DNA of 64,000 bases from Melioribacteraceae bacterium (GTDB taxonomy: Bacteria > Bacteroidota > Ignavibacteria > Ignavibacteriales > Melioribacteraceae): NCBI GenBank assembly GCA_035362835.1, contig DAOSDY010000002.1, positions 62,001 to 126,000 on the forward strand, given 5' to 3'. Shown here one piece after another: positions 1-9,400 of this stretch. Position 1 is the stretch's first letter, and every line of letters begins with the position of its first letter. Position numbers and translations under genes: made by a program. The notes below the pieces were generated by a model. That model did not search any database and was not told the DNA's origin. It saw nothing but the letters and a program-made list of their open reading frames with translations.

Positions 1-183
1 GTTTGTGTAGAAATGTCTGAGCCGCGTAGAAAAATTATAGGTATTAAGCTGCTTGTCTAGATTTATGTTAAAGTCTTTTATTGAAAATGCTTTTAAAGAA
101 TAGTGAAGACTATCCCTCTCCATCTGAGCTGTTAATGCGACAGGAAAAATTAAGAGAAGGAGATATGTCCAGATTTTAGACAA
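1..183 (-). CDS. partial exported protein, N-terminal 61 residues only
   Basis: An open frame on the minus strand runs off the left edge. Reading from a TTG at 183-181 it gives a clean Sec signal peptide (SKIWTYLLLLIFPVALTAQ, residues 2-20, ending in the A-Q cleavage pattern usual in this phylum), followed by about 40 polar residues rich in Asn, Asp and Tyr. There is no in-frame ATG before the stop at 222-220, so TTG is the likely start; no strong ribosome binding site is visible at the expected distance. The mature part is too short to identify a family. It points the same way as the beta-CASP gene upstream of it (246-1643) with a 62-base gap, so the two may be co-transcribed. Product unknown; only export is supported. 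Confidence 0.6.
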   Translation of the reverse strand, partial: MSKIWTYLLLLIFPVALTAQMERDSLHYSLKAFSIKDFNINLDKQLNTYNFSTRLRHFYTN

Positions 184-245
184 ATTTGATTGCGCTTTGT
201 GATGAGTTAATAAAACAATTTATTAATAACTTCTCCTAAAAGCAC

Positions 246-1643
246 CTAAATATTAATCGTTTCTCCCGGCACCGGAATAGTAACGTCATTAAAACCTAGA
301 CTATGTAAACCGGATTTGAATAACTCCTGCTGATCCATTTCGCCGTGAACCAGAAAAATATTCTGCATACGACTTTTATCCAGTTGTGAACAATATCCGA
401 GTAATTCGTGCCGGTCGGCATGTGCACTGAAAGAATCCATCGTTATTACTTCGGCGTTAAGCTTATACTCATCCCCGAATATATTTACGGTCTCCTGCCT
501 GTCAATTATCTTCCTTCCGAGTGTATTAACAGCAGAATAACCCACCATCAAAATTATATTTGCGGGATTTTCGATATTATTCGCGAGATGGTGCTGAATT
601 CGCCCTGCCTCACACATTCCGGAACTGGAAATAATAATGCACGGTCCGGCAGCATCATTCAATTTCTTCGAGTCCTCTACTGAGGTAATATATTTCAGCT
701 TATTAAAACCGAACGGATCCTCATTTTGAATAAGAAATCTGCTGGTTTCCAGATCAAAGCATTCGGGATGTTGTCTGAATATTTCTGTGGCATTAACTGC
801 AAGAGGACTGTCTACAAAGACCGGTATTCTTTCAGCTTTTTTAGATTCAAATATTCTGTTCAGAGCATAAACAATTTCCTGAGTCCGCCCAACGCTGAAA
901 GCAGGAATAATTAATTTAGATTTCCTCTCAATTCCTCTGGATACAACCGAAGCCAAATTATCCTCCGCATTTTCCGGATTGTCGTGATCTCTTCCGCCGT
1001 ATGTACTTTCGCAAATAAAGTATTCGGGGTTGGGAATTTTTTCAGGGTCTCTCAAAATCGGCAGGTTCGGTCTCCCTAGATCTCCTGAAAAGCTGAGGTT
1101 TGTAATTGTTCCGTTCTCCTTGATCGATAGAAATACAATAGATGAACCGAGTATATGGCCGGCGTCGTAAAATGTCAGTTTTATCCCGGGTCTTATTTCA
1201 ACCTGGTGGTGATAGTTAACCCCGACAAACTGGCTCAGGGCTTTTATTACATCTTCCTGGTCATATAATAATTCAAAAGGATTCTGTTTCTTTTTCTTCC
1301 TCCTTTTATTGACAAACTCAACATCTTTTTCCTGGACATGTGCGCTGTCTTTAAGCATAATTGTGCATAAATCGTAGGTGGCGAAAGTTGAAAAGATTTC
1401 CCCTTTAAATCCGTTTTTCACCAGTGTAGGAATATTCCCGGCATGATCGATGTGGGCATGAGAAAGTATTACGAAATCAATTTCCGCCGGTTCAAAATAT
1501 TCGAATCGACGGTTAATCTCGAATGCTTCTTTCCTCTTACCCTGGTATAAACCGCAATCGAGAAGAAAAGTTGAATTGGTTGTCCGGATCAGGTGCATTG
1601 ATCCTGTAACTGTTCTTGCGGCTCCTATGAATTGTATTTCCAT
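246..1643 (-). CDS. beta-CASP metallo-beta-lactamase-fold nuclease (CPSF/Ysh1-like)
   Basis: A 465-residue cytoplasmic protein with the full set of MBL and beta-CASP motifs: SHAHIDHAGN (residues 61-70, zinc ligands H62, H64, D66, H67), AGHILGSS (161-168), SGDLGR (186-191), CESTYGGRDH (211-220), then the beta-CASP part with SAHAD (406-410) and a final VHGE (432-435). This is the layout of RNA-processing MBL hydrolases related to CPSF73/Ysh1, which cut RNA with two zinc ions. Bacterial members are often annotated only as MBL fold metallo-hydrolase with RNA specificity domain, and the true substrate here is not known. The ATG at 1643 is preceded by a GGAGGG site on the minus strand. It stands apart from its upstream neighbour, the permease gene, by 77 bases. 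Confidence 0.9.
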   Translation of the reverse strand: MEIQFIGAARTVTGSMHLIRTTNSTFLLDCGLYQGKRKEAFEINRRFEYFEPAEIDFVILSHAHIDHAGNIPTLVKNGFKGEIFSTFATYDLCTIMLKDSAHVQEKDVEFVNKRRKKKKQNPFELLYDQEDVIKALSQFVGVNYHHQVEIRPGIKLTFYDAGHILGSSIVFLSIKENGTITNLSFSGDLGRPNLPILRDPEKIPNPEYFICESTYGGRDHDNPENAEDNLASVVSRGIERKSKLIIPAFSVGRTQEIVYALNRIFESKKAERIPVFVDSPLAVNATEIFRQHPECFDLETSRFLIQNEDPFGFNKLKYITSVEDSKKLNDAAGPCIIISSSGMCEAGRIQHHLANNIENPANIILMVGYSAVNTLGRKIIDRQETVNIFGDEYKLNAEVITMDSFSAHADRHELLGYCSQLDKSRMQNIFLVHGEMDQQELFKSGLHSLGFNDVTIPVPGETINI

Positions 1644-1720
1644 TTGTTGGTCCCTCCGAGGAAACGGTTCACTAATAAATTCAGTATCAACAATTTACGA
1701 ATAATCATACTGGCAGGTTG

Positions 1721-2779
1721 TTAGGACCGGATTATTCGATACTTTTTGTATCCGAAGTAGATTTCACGGGCGGCGGTCTTTATTACGGTTGCGGCAGGTA
1801 CTGCAAGCAGCATTCCGAAAATTCCAAGCGCTTTGCTTCCGATTAAAATTAATATGATAATTACTAATGGGTGAAGGTCGGTATTCTTCGAGAAAATGTT
1901 CGGTTGAATAAAACCGTTGTCAAGCGTATATACTATAATAAAGAGCAGCAATATGTTCGGCAGCATCGCAAAATTTCCAAATTGAATTATGGATATTACA
2001 ATTGCGGGAATTCCTCCAATTACTGGCCCGAAGTAGGGAATTAAATGTCCAACTCCTGCTATAAATCCAATTGATGCGGCATTCTCTATTCCTAATAGAG
2101 CAAGTCCCACTCCACTCATAAGTCCTACTAGAAATGCGTCAAGTATCCATCCTCTCACAAATCTGCTTAATTGATTGGAGATTTTACGGATTACCGAATA
2201 GGAGACTTCGAAATATTTATTCGGCATTATATTTACAATTCCCTTTATTATCCTTGTATTATCCTTAAGCAGAAAAAAAGTCATGAATGGCACAATTACA
2301 AGTATCGCAATAATTGAGACTAAACTGTAAAGAATATTGCTCAGATTATTTACCCAGCCGTAAATTATATTCTGTATGAATGTTATTATGCGGTCAGCAA
2401 AATTAACAGAATTCAGAAACGGGAAAAAAGATTTAAGAGTTTCTTCCAGATCTTTAATAACCGACTCCATATTTTGCGGTGTGAGCGCGATTCCGAGTGA
2501 ATTGAATTGATTTACAATCTTAGGCATTAAAAACGACAGGGCGCTGAAAATAAGCAATCCTGATAATACAAAAACCGCAAGAACAGAAACGAAGCGGGGC
2601 AGACCTCTCCTCTCAAGAAAATCAACTACAGGATTGAATATCATCGCAATCAATAATGATACTACAAGCATTGCGATTATTTCGGCCAGTAGAAATGATA
2701 AATAAATAAATATTACCAGACAGACGATAATCAGTGTAATATTTTTAAGTAAACCGAATTGTTTTTCCGATAAGGTCAT
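1721..2779 (-). CDS. AI-2E family transporter (UPF0118/DUF20 permease)
   Basis: A 352-residue integral membrane protein. Two hydrophobic helices lie near the N-terminus, followed by a helix, a long soluble loop (about residues 90-150), and five or more helices, ending in a short basic tail. The pattern and segments such as PFMTFFLLKD, GHLIPYFGPVIGGIPA and the late LHPLVIIILILIG match the AI-2E/PerM/YdiK family. Members export small molecules or act in Na+/H+ exchange, and few have proven substrates. I start it at ATG 2779 rather than the in-frame TTG at 2791, because a GGA element sits just before the ATG. It is divergent from pta (2924), so the 144 bases between hold both promoters. Confidence 0.85.
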   Translation of the reverse strand: MTLSEKQFGLLKNITLIIVCLVIFIYLSFLLAEIIAMLVVSLLIAMIFNPVVDFLERRGLPRFVSVLAVFVLSGLLIFSALSFLMPKIVNQFNSLGIALTPQNMESVIKDLEETLKSFFPFLNSVNFADRIITFIQNIIYGWVNNLSNILYSLVSIIAILVIVPFMTFFLLKDNTRIIKGIVNIMPNKYFEVSYSVIRKISNQLSRFVRGWILDAFLVGLMSGVGLALLGIENAASIGFIAGVGHLIPYFGPVIGGIPAIVISIIQFGNFAMLPNILLLFIIVYTLDNGFIQPNIFSKNTDLHPLVIIILILIGSKALGIFGMLLAVPAATVIKTAAREIYFGYKKYRIIRS

Positions 2780-2923
2780 CGTTCCAGCCAATTTGCCGTT
2801 CTAATATTCCTAATTATTGATAAATAATCAATCTAATTTCGATACGGGTCTATTTCTTACGGTTATCAAAAGGAAAGAATTGTCTATATTTACCGGGTAA
2901 TTTTCAATAAATATGGTAAAAAA

Positions 2924-3907
2924 ATGGCTGATATTAAACTGCTTAATCAGATTAGAGAAAAAGCTTCTCAAAGGAGAAAAACAATTGTTCTGCCCGAATC
3001 TCACGATGAAAGAGTTCTACGCGCAGCTGAAATCCTTACAAAAGAAAAAGTTGCATCTATTATTACTTTAGGGAATGAAGAAAAAATCAGAGCCGATGCG
3101 CAGAAATTTGGAATCGACCTTCAGGGTGTAAGAATAATCGATCCGGAAAAGTCCGATAAACTGAGCGACTTTTCAAACATTTTTTACAATAAGAGAAAAC
3201 ACAAAGGTGTAACAATCGAACAGGCGAGAGATACAATAAAACGCGATCTCTTCTTTGCCGGTATGATGGTAACTGAAGGTTTGGCTGACGGTAGCGTTGC
3301 CGGTTCGTTTGCCACAACAGCCGATGTTACAAGAGCTGCTATTTTCTGTGTCGGACTGAAAGAAGGTATTTCTATTCTTTCGAGCTTCTTTCTGATGGCA
3401 TATCCCGACAAAGTTTACAGCTTTGCTGATTGCGCCGTAAATCCGAATCCTGACGCATCACAGCTGGCAGACATCGCAATCTCTACAGCCGATAATCACA
3501 GAAAACTTACCGGGGAAGAACCTTTCATAGCCATGCTCTCCTTTTCAACGAAAGGAAGCGCAGAACATGAACTTATCGATAAGGTTCGACAGGCTACTAA
3601 ATTTATAAAAGAAAGAAGACCCGATCTTAAAGTTGATGGTGAACTTCAGTTTGATGCTGCCATTGTTGAAAGCGTTGGTAAAAAGAAAGCACCCGGAAGT
3701 GATGTAGCCGGCAGAGCAAATATTCTTGTCTTCCCCGATCTTAATTCGGGAAACATCGGTTATAAAATTGCTCAAAGACTGGGTAAAGCCGAAGCGGTTG
3801 GTCCGGTTAACCAGGGAGTTAAAAAACCGTTTTTCGACCTGAGCCGCGGATGCAGCGTTGAAGATATTGTAAATACCGCCGCAATTGCCTGCCTAATGGC
3901 TGATTAA
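2924..3907 (+). CDS. pta: phosphate acetyltransferase
   Basis: A 327-residue short-form phosphotransacetylase that interconverts acetyl-CoA and acetyl phosphate in fermentation and acetate activation. The family is recognised from IVLPESHDERVLRAA near the start, the conserved TADVTRAAIFCVG region (about residues 130-140), MLSFSTKGSAEH (about 205) and the C-terminal VFPDLNSGNIGYKIAQRLG and ARGPVNQG-like segment. It lacks the extra N-terminal DRTGG/AAA part of the long E. coli type, so it is the compact catalytic form. No ackA lies next to it in this window. It is monocistronic: its own promoter region lies before 2924 and a strong hairpin terminator follows the stop. Confidence 0.92.
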   Translation: MADIKLLNQIREKASQRRKTIVLPESHDERVLRAAEILTKEKVASIITLGNEEKIRADAQKFGIDLQGVRIIDPEKSDKLSDFSNIFYNKRKHKGVTIEQARDTIKRDLFFAGMMVTEGLADGSVAGSFATTADVTRAAIFCVGLKEGISILSSFFLMAYPDKVYSFADCAVNPNPDASQLADIAISTADNHRKLTGEEPFIAMLSFSTKGSAEHELIDKVRQATKFIKERRPDLKVDGELQFDAAIVESVGKKKAPGSDVAGRANILVFPDLNSGNIGYKIAQRLGKAEAVGPVNQGVKKPFFDLSRGCSVEDIVNTAAIACLMAD

Positions 3908-3920
3908 AATTCCAACTTAT

Positions 3921-3947
3921 AAGGGCGGTTTCAACCGCCCTTTGTTT
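3921..3947 (+). terminator. Rho-independent terminator after pta
   Basis: A perfect inverted repeat, AAGGGCGGTT and AACCGCCCTT, with a minimal loop, followed by TTGTTTTG. It sits 13 bases after the pta stop codon. Confidence 0.85.
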
Positions 3948-3998
3948 TGAACTTATCCTCCTTTTTTTCAGTTTGTAAATAAAATAAATGGAGTACCA

Positions 3999-4586
3999 AT
4001 GAAAATCTCAAATTCGATATTTGTGATAATAATGATCCTGTTTTTTTCTTCAAAAGCTCATTCTGCAGCTGAACCATCAATCAATAAAGGAGATAATGTG
4101 AAAGGGAATATTTACGATCTAATTGTAAAAGATATGGACGGAAAAAATGTGAAATTATCCGACTTCACCGGTAAAGTATTATTGATAGTTAATGTTGCCA
4201 GTAAATGCGGCTATACTCCTCAATATGAAGGTTTACAAAAAATCTATGAAAAGTATAAAGAGAAGGGATTTGAAATACTGGCTTTCCCATGCAATGATTT
4301 TAAAGGTCAGGAACCCGGTACCAATGAGGAAATAAAGGAATTCTGTACCTCAACATATGGTGTCAGTTTTAAATTGTTTGATAAAATAAAAGTTCTTGGT
4401 GATGACAGAGAACCACTATACCAGCGTTTGATTAATTCCGAATCAGTTGAAAAAGGTGACGTAAAATGGAATTTCGAAAAGTTCTTAATCTCTAAAGACG
4501 GTGAAATTGTCGGCCGTTTCAGAAGTAAGGTTAAGCCTGAAAGTGATGAATTAACTTCTGAGATTGAAAAATATCTTTCTAAATAA
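3999..4586 (+). CDS. secreted glutathione peroxidase family thiol peroxidase
   Basis: A 195-residue protein that reduces peroxides in the periplasm. Residues 1-22 are a signal peptide (hydrophobic stretch then AHSA). The peroxidase core has the peroxidatic cysteine C70 in VASKCGYTPQYEGL, the family motif LAFPCNDFKGQEPG (Q105), and WNFEKF (W157, N158). These complete the Cys-Gln-Trp-Asn catalytic set, with Cys rather than selenocysteine. Proteins of this kind usually take electrons from thioredoxin-like donors rather than glutathione. Residue C98 in FPCND lies where some family members have a second cysteine. Single gene with a ribosome binding site (GGAG) 9 bases before the ATG and its own terminator. 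Confidence 0.92.
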   Translation: MKISNSIFVIIMILFFSSKAHSAAEPSINKGDNVKGNIYDLIVKDMDGKNVKLSDFTGKVLLIVNVASKCGYTPQYEGLQKIYEKYKEKGFEILAFPCNDFKGQEPGTNEEIKEFCTSTYGVSFKLFDKIKVLGDDREPLYQRLINSESVEKGDVKWNFEKFLISKDGEIVGRFRSKVKPESDELTSEIEKYLSK

Positions 4587-4594
4587 AATTCTTG

Positions 4595-4631
4595 AAGGGA
4601 CGTTTCTTCCAAACGTCCCTTAGTTTTTTTT
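4595..4631 (+). terminator. Rho-independent terminator after glutathione peroxidase
   Basis: An 11-base perfect stem AAGGGACGTTT / AAACGTCCCTT with a five-base loop, followed by AG and a run of eight T. The run overlaps the last codon of the convergent malQ gene. Confidence 0.9.
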
Positions 4632-6171
4632 ATTCATCTTCAACTTCAATTTTTACAGTATCGTCTCTTTTTAATTTCGGACGTTCGAACATAACTGTCA
4701 TCTCTTTATATCTTTCAGAGAGTGAATAATCGACTTGATCCCAGGTAAAACGCCAGGTCCAGTTTCCTCCGAGTGTTGAGGGCACGTTCATTCTTGCTTC
4801 GTTCCCCAGATTTAATATATCCTGCATCGGAATTACAACAATATTAGATACAGAAGAGTATGACCGTTTTATTAATTCAAATACAATATCGTTACCGTAA
4901 TAGTTAAGATATCTTTGTGCCCATTCATAAACCCCGGAATTCTTTTTCTTTTCCGATTCAAAAAATCCCCTTGTCGTTTCATTGTCATGAGAACCGGTAT
5001 GAATTACGCAATTCGGAATATGATTGTGAGGCAGAAACTTCTTCTCCATATTTTCACCGAATGCGAACTGAAGAATTTTAATTCCAGGAAATTGAAACTT
5101 ATCCCGGAGTTCTTCGACTGATGGAGTAATAACACCAAGGTCTTCGGCAATTATAGGGAGTTCTCCAAGGTTGTTCTTGATTGTCGAAAAGAGTTTCTCA
5201 CCGGGTGCTTTTACCCATCTTCCTTTTATTGCTGTTTCTGCATCTCCTGGAATCTCCCAGTAGGCATCAAATCCACGGAAATGATCGATACGGATAATAT
5301 CAACAAGCTCTAGCAATTTTGAGATTCTTCTTTGCCACCAATGGAAATTATCTTTCTCCATCACTTTCCATCTGTATAACGGATTGCCCCATAACTGTCC
5401 GGTTGCGCTGAAATAATCCGGCGGAACGCCTGCTTTAAATTCCAGTGATCCGTCTTCTTTAACTGTAAATTGATCTCTGTTCGACCAGAGGTCGGCGCTG
5501 TCGTATGCAATGAAAATCGGAAGGTCGCCGATTACTTTAATTCCTGAATTGTGAACATATTCTTTCAGATTTCTCCATTGTCTGTCGAAAATGAATTGAA
5601 CAAATTTGAAATACTTTACTTCCGCGGATAATTTTTGTTTCCACTTTTCAACCGCGTCACCTTTTCTGAATGCGATTGAATTATCCCATTGCGACCAGAC
5701 AACTCCATTATGAAATTCTTTCGCCGCCATAAAAAGCGAAAAATCATCCAACCAGTAATTATTCTTTTCGGAGAACTGATTAAATTCCTCATCGAATTTG
5801 TTTTCTATACTTAAGAATTTTGCAAAACTTTTTTTAAGCATTTCAGTTTTATAGTCTATAAGATTCCCGAAATCGATTTTGTGAGAATTGAAATGTGGCG
5901 TGTGATCGATGTCGGATTTTTCAAGAAGGCCATCGCGGTATAATAATTCCGGACTGATTAAAAGTGGATTTCCAGCAAATGCGGAAAATGATTGATATGG
6001 GGAGTCACCGTATCCCGTAGGTCCGAGAGGGAAAACCTGCCATAAAGTTTGTCCGGCGCTCTTCATAAAATCAACAAATGAATATGCTTCCGGACCAAGA
6101 TCTCCGATTCCAAATCTGCCAGGTAGTGATGTCGGGTGTAACAGAATTCCTGCCGAGCGTTCTATTTTCAT
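4630..6171 (-). CDS. malQ: 4-alpha-glucanotransferase (amylomaltase)
   Basis: A 513-residue GH77 enzyme that transfers alpha-1,4-glucan chains between maltodextrins, in glycogen or starch turnover. The start RSAGILLHPTSLPGRFGIGDLG is characteristic of the family. The three GH77 catalytic acids are visible: the nucleophile Asp in IIRIDHFRGFDAYWEIP, the acid/base in PIIAEDLGVITPSVEELRD, and the transition-state Asp in HTGSHDNETTRGFF. QLWGNPLYRW and PMQDILNLGNEARMNVPS are further family blocks. The length is typical of bacterial amylomaltase without extra N-terminal binding modules. It is convergent with the glutathione peroxidase gene and divergent from the ribonucleotide reductase gene. Confidence 0.95.
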   Translation of the reverse strand: MKIERSAGILLHPTSLPGRFGIGDLGPEAYSFVDFMKSAGQTLWQVFPLGPTGYGDSPYQSFSAFAGNPLLISPELLYRDGLLEKSDIDHTPHFNSHKIDFGNLIDYKTEMLKKSFAKFLSIENKFDEEFNQFSEKNNYWLDDFSLFMAAKEFHNGVVWSQWDNSIAFRKGDAVEKWKQKLSAEVKYFKFVQFIFDRQWRNLKEYVHNSGIKVIGDLPIFIAYDSADLWSNRDQFTVKEDGSLEFKAGVPPDYFSATGQLWGNPLYRWKVMEKDNFHWWQRRISKLLELVDIIRIDHFRGFDAYWEIPGDAETAIKGRWVKAPGEKLFSTIKNNLGELPIIAEDLGVITPSVEELRDKFQFPGIKILQFAFGENMEKKFLPHNHIPNCVIHTGSHDNETTRGFFESEKKKNSGVYEWAQRYLNYYGNDIVFELIKRSYSSVSNIVVIPMQDILNLGNEARMNVPSTLGGNWTWRFTWDQVDYSLSERYKEMTVMFERPKLKRDDTVKIEVEDE

Positions 6172-6436
6172 TTTTCACCAATAATTGTGACTTAAATTCC
6201 TGTAATAAAATTAGTGAAAAAAACAATATTTTCTTCCAAGTTTTATTTAGTATATTGTTGACGGATGATTGATTAAACAATTGAGCAATTTTTAAAAATA
6301 TTTTTATCTGATTGCTTCAAAAAAAAAAAATAGTTATGTTGCTCACCCCTTCACATAGTTCATTTTAAAATATTTACATAAAATAATTAACAGTTTTTGT
6401 CCGCCGGGACTTAAGACTGAAAGGTTGGAGATTTAA

Positions 6437-9400
6437 ATGAAGATTACTCGTCTATTTACCGTGTCCGGTAAGGATCCGCTTGATTCTTTAGAATTTGTTA
6501 AACGAACTTCTGAAATAAAAAATCCTGACGGCTCAATTGTTTTCAGGATGGAAGATGTTGTAGTTCCTAAAGAATGGTCGCAGGTTGCAACCGATGTTTT
6601 AGCTCAAAAGTATTTTAGAAAAGCAGGTGTTCCCAGACTCCTACGCAAAATAAAAGAAGATAATGTTCCTAAATGGCTTCAGCCTTCTGCTGCAGATACT
6701 AAAACTTTAGAAGAGCTTCCTGAAAAAGACCGGTTCGGATCCGAAACAGATGCCAGGCAGGTTTTTCACCGCCTCGCAGGAACATGGACATACTGGGGAT
6801 GGAAAGCCGGATACTTCGATACTGAAGAGGATGCAAAAGCTTTTTACGACGAGCATATGTTTATGCTTGCCTCCCAGTTTTCTGCACCAAATTCCCCTCA
6901 ATGGTTTAATACAGGTTTAAATTGGGCTTATGGTATAAACGGTCCCGCTCAGGGACATTATTATGTTGATTACAAAACCGGTGTTCTTACTTTCTCGGAA
7001 GATGCTTACACACATCCTCAGCCGCATGCATGTTTTATTCAGTCAATTGGTGACGATCTTGTTAACGAAGGCGGAATCATGGATCTCTGGGTTCGTGAAG
7101 CCCGCTTATTTAAATACGGTTCCGGAACAGGTACTAATTTTTCGAATATCAGAGGTAATAATGAACCTTTGAGCGGAGGCGGAAAATCCTCCGGCCTTAT
7201 GTCTTTTCTGAAGATAGGGGACCGGTCGGCAGGTGCAATCAAATCAGGAGGTACTACAAGACGTGCAGCTAAAATGGTAACTCTCGATATCGATCATCCG
7301 GATATAGATGAATATATAAATTGGAAAGTTGTTGAGGAACAGAAAGTTGCTGCGCTTGTTTCCGGAAGCAGACTTTGCAACCTTCATCTCAATAATATAA
7401 TTAAAGCATGCTACGCCGAGCATCCTGAAAATGACCGTTTTAATAAACGGACAAATATGCACCTGAGAAAAGCGATTCTTGAAGCAAGGAAGGTGAACGT
7501 TCCTGAAAATTATATCGAACGTGTTATAAAACTCGCAAAACTCGGATTTAAATCGATCGAATTTCCTGTCTACGATACAGATTGGAATTCTGAGGCTTAT
7601 GCAACAGTCTCTGGCCAGAATTCCAATAACTCCGTGAGAGTAACAAATGAATTTATGCAGGCTGTATTGAACGACAGCGATTGGAATCTCTACTGGAGAA
7701 TTGAAAAAGCAAAATCCGAAAAGGAAAATAGAAAACCGAAAGCCTGCAAAACTCTTCCGGCTAAAAAACTCTGGGATGATATCGCCTTTGCCGCATGGTC
7801 CTGTGCCGATCCGGGTTTGCAGTTTGATACTACAATTAATGAATGGCATACCTGCAGGGCAAGCGGTCCAATCCGCGCTTCGAATCCATGCAGCGAATAT
7901 ATGTTCCTTGATGATACTGCTTGCAACCTCGCATCATTGAATCTTGTCTGCTTCTATAACGACGATTCACAGGAATTCAACATCGAAGCATACAGGCACG
8001 CCACCCGGCTCTGGACTATTGTTCTTGAAATTAGTGTCCTGATGGCTCAGTATCCCAGCAAAGAGATTGCTCAGAAAAGTTATGAGTACAGAACTCTCGG
8101 ATTAGGTTATGCTAACCTCGGTTCTCTTTTAATGCGCCAGGGAATTCCTTACGACAGCAAAGAGGCCTACGCAATTTGCGGCGCATTGACAGCAATTATG
8201 CATATGAGATCTTATGCTACGTCTGCAGAGATGGCTAAAGAACTTCAGCCATTCCCTAAGTATGAAGAGAATAAAGAACATATGCTCAAGGTGATTCGCA
8301 ATCATAGAAGAGCCGCGTATAATGTTCCAAAAGAGGAATATGAAGGGTTGTCGATCTATCCGATGGGTATCAACCCGGAATATTGTCCTTCGGACCTGCT
8401 CGAAGCTGCTCACGAAGACGCTGACCTGGCTCTTGAACTAGGTGAGCAACACGGATTCCGGAATGCACAGGTTACTGTAATCGCTCCTACTGGTACAATC
8501 GGGCTAGTTATGGATTGCGATACCACAGGAATTGAGCCGGATTTCTCACTTGTTAAATTTAAAAAGCTCGCCGGCGGCGGATATTTTAAGATAATTAATC
8601 AGTCGATTCCACCTGCACTTAAGAAGATCGGGTACAATGAAGATCAGATAAAAGAAATTGTTAAGTATGCAAAAGGTGCCGGAACACTCGTTGGATGTCC
8701 CTATATAAATCATGAATCTCTCAGAGCTAAGGGTTTTACTGATGATGTTCTAAATAAGATTGAAGCCATACTTCCATCTGTATTTGAATTGAGTTTCGCA
8801 TTCAATAAGTATACTATCGGTGAAAAATTTCTGAAAGGTAATCTTGGTTTCTCCGATGAACAGATTAATGATTTTGGTTTCGATCTGCTTTCCGAACTCG
8901 GATTCTCTAAAGAGGAGATCTCTTCGGCTAATGATTACGTTTGCGGTACTATGACTGTCGAAGGCGCTCCGTTCCTAAAACACGAACACTATCCAGTATT
9001 CGACTGCGCAAATAAGTGCGGAAAGAAAGGAACACGGTTCATTAAATCCGACGCCCATATTTTCATGATGGCGGCTGCTCAACCTTTCATCTCGGGCGCT
9101 ATCTCCAAGACTATTAATCTTCCTAACAATGCTTCCATCGAAGATATTAAATATGCCTACTACCAGTCATGGAAACTTGGTGTTAAAGCTAACGCCCTTT
9201 ATAGAGACGGTTCTAAACTTTCTCAGCCGCTTAATTCTATGACCGAAGAGGAAATTGAGGATCTGATTGAGCGTAAAGAGGAAAACGACATTGTTAAAAT
9301 TGCAGAAAGAATTATTCATAGATATATCGCCAAGAGAAGAAGATTGCCCGACAGACGTACAGGTTATACTCAGAAAGTAAAAATTAATGGTCAGTCGGTT

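Noticed and set aside
6172..6436. Possible cobalamin riboswitch or NrdR box before nrdJ, and an A12 run at 6319-6330
   Set aside because: No B12 box or paired P-stems and no clear NrdR repeat could be read. The A run may be only part of an AT-rich promoter; slippage control is not supported.
7244..7849. Long open frame of 201 codons on the minus strand inside nrdJ
   Set aside because: It lies wholly antisense to conserved nrdJ codons, has no ribosome site, and its composition is that of a reverse-strand shadow. The same holds for the 164-codon frame at 9512-10006.
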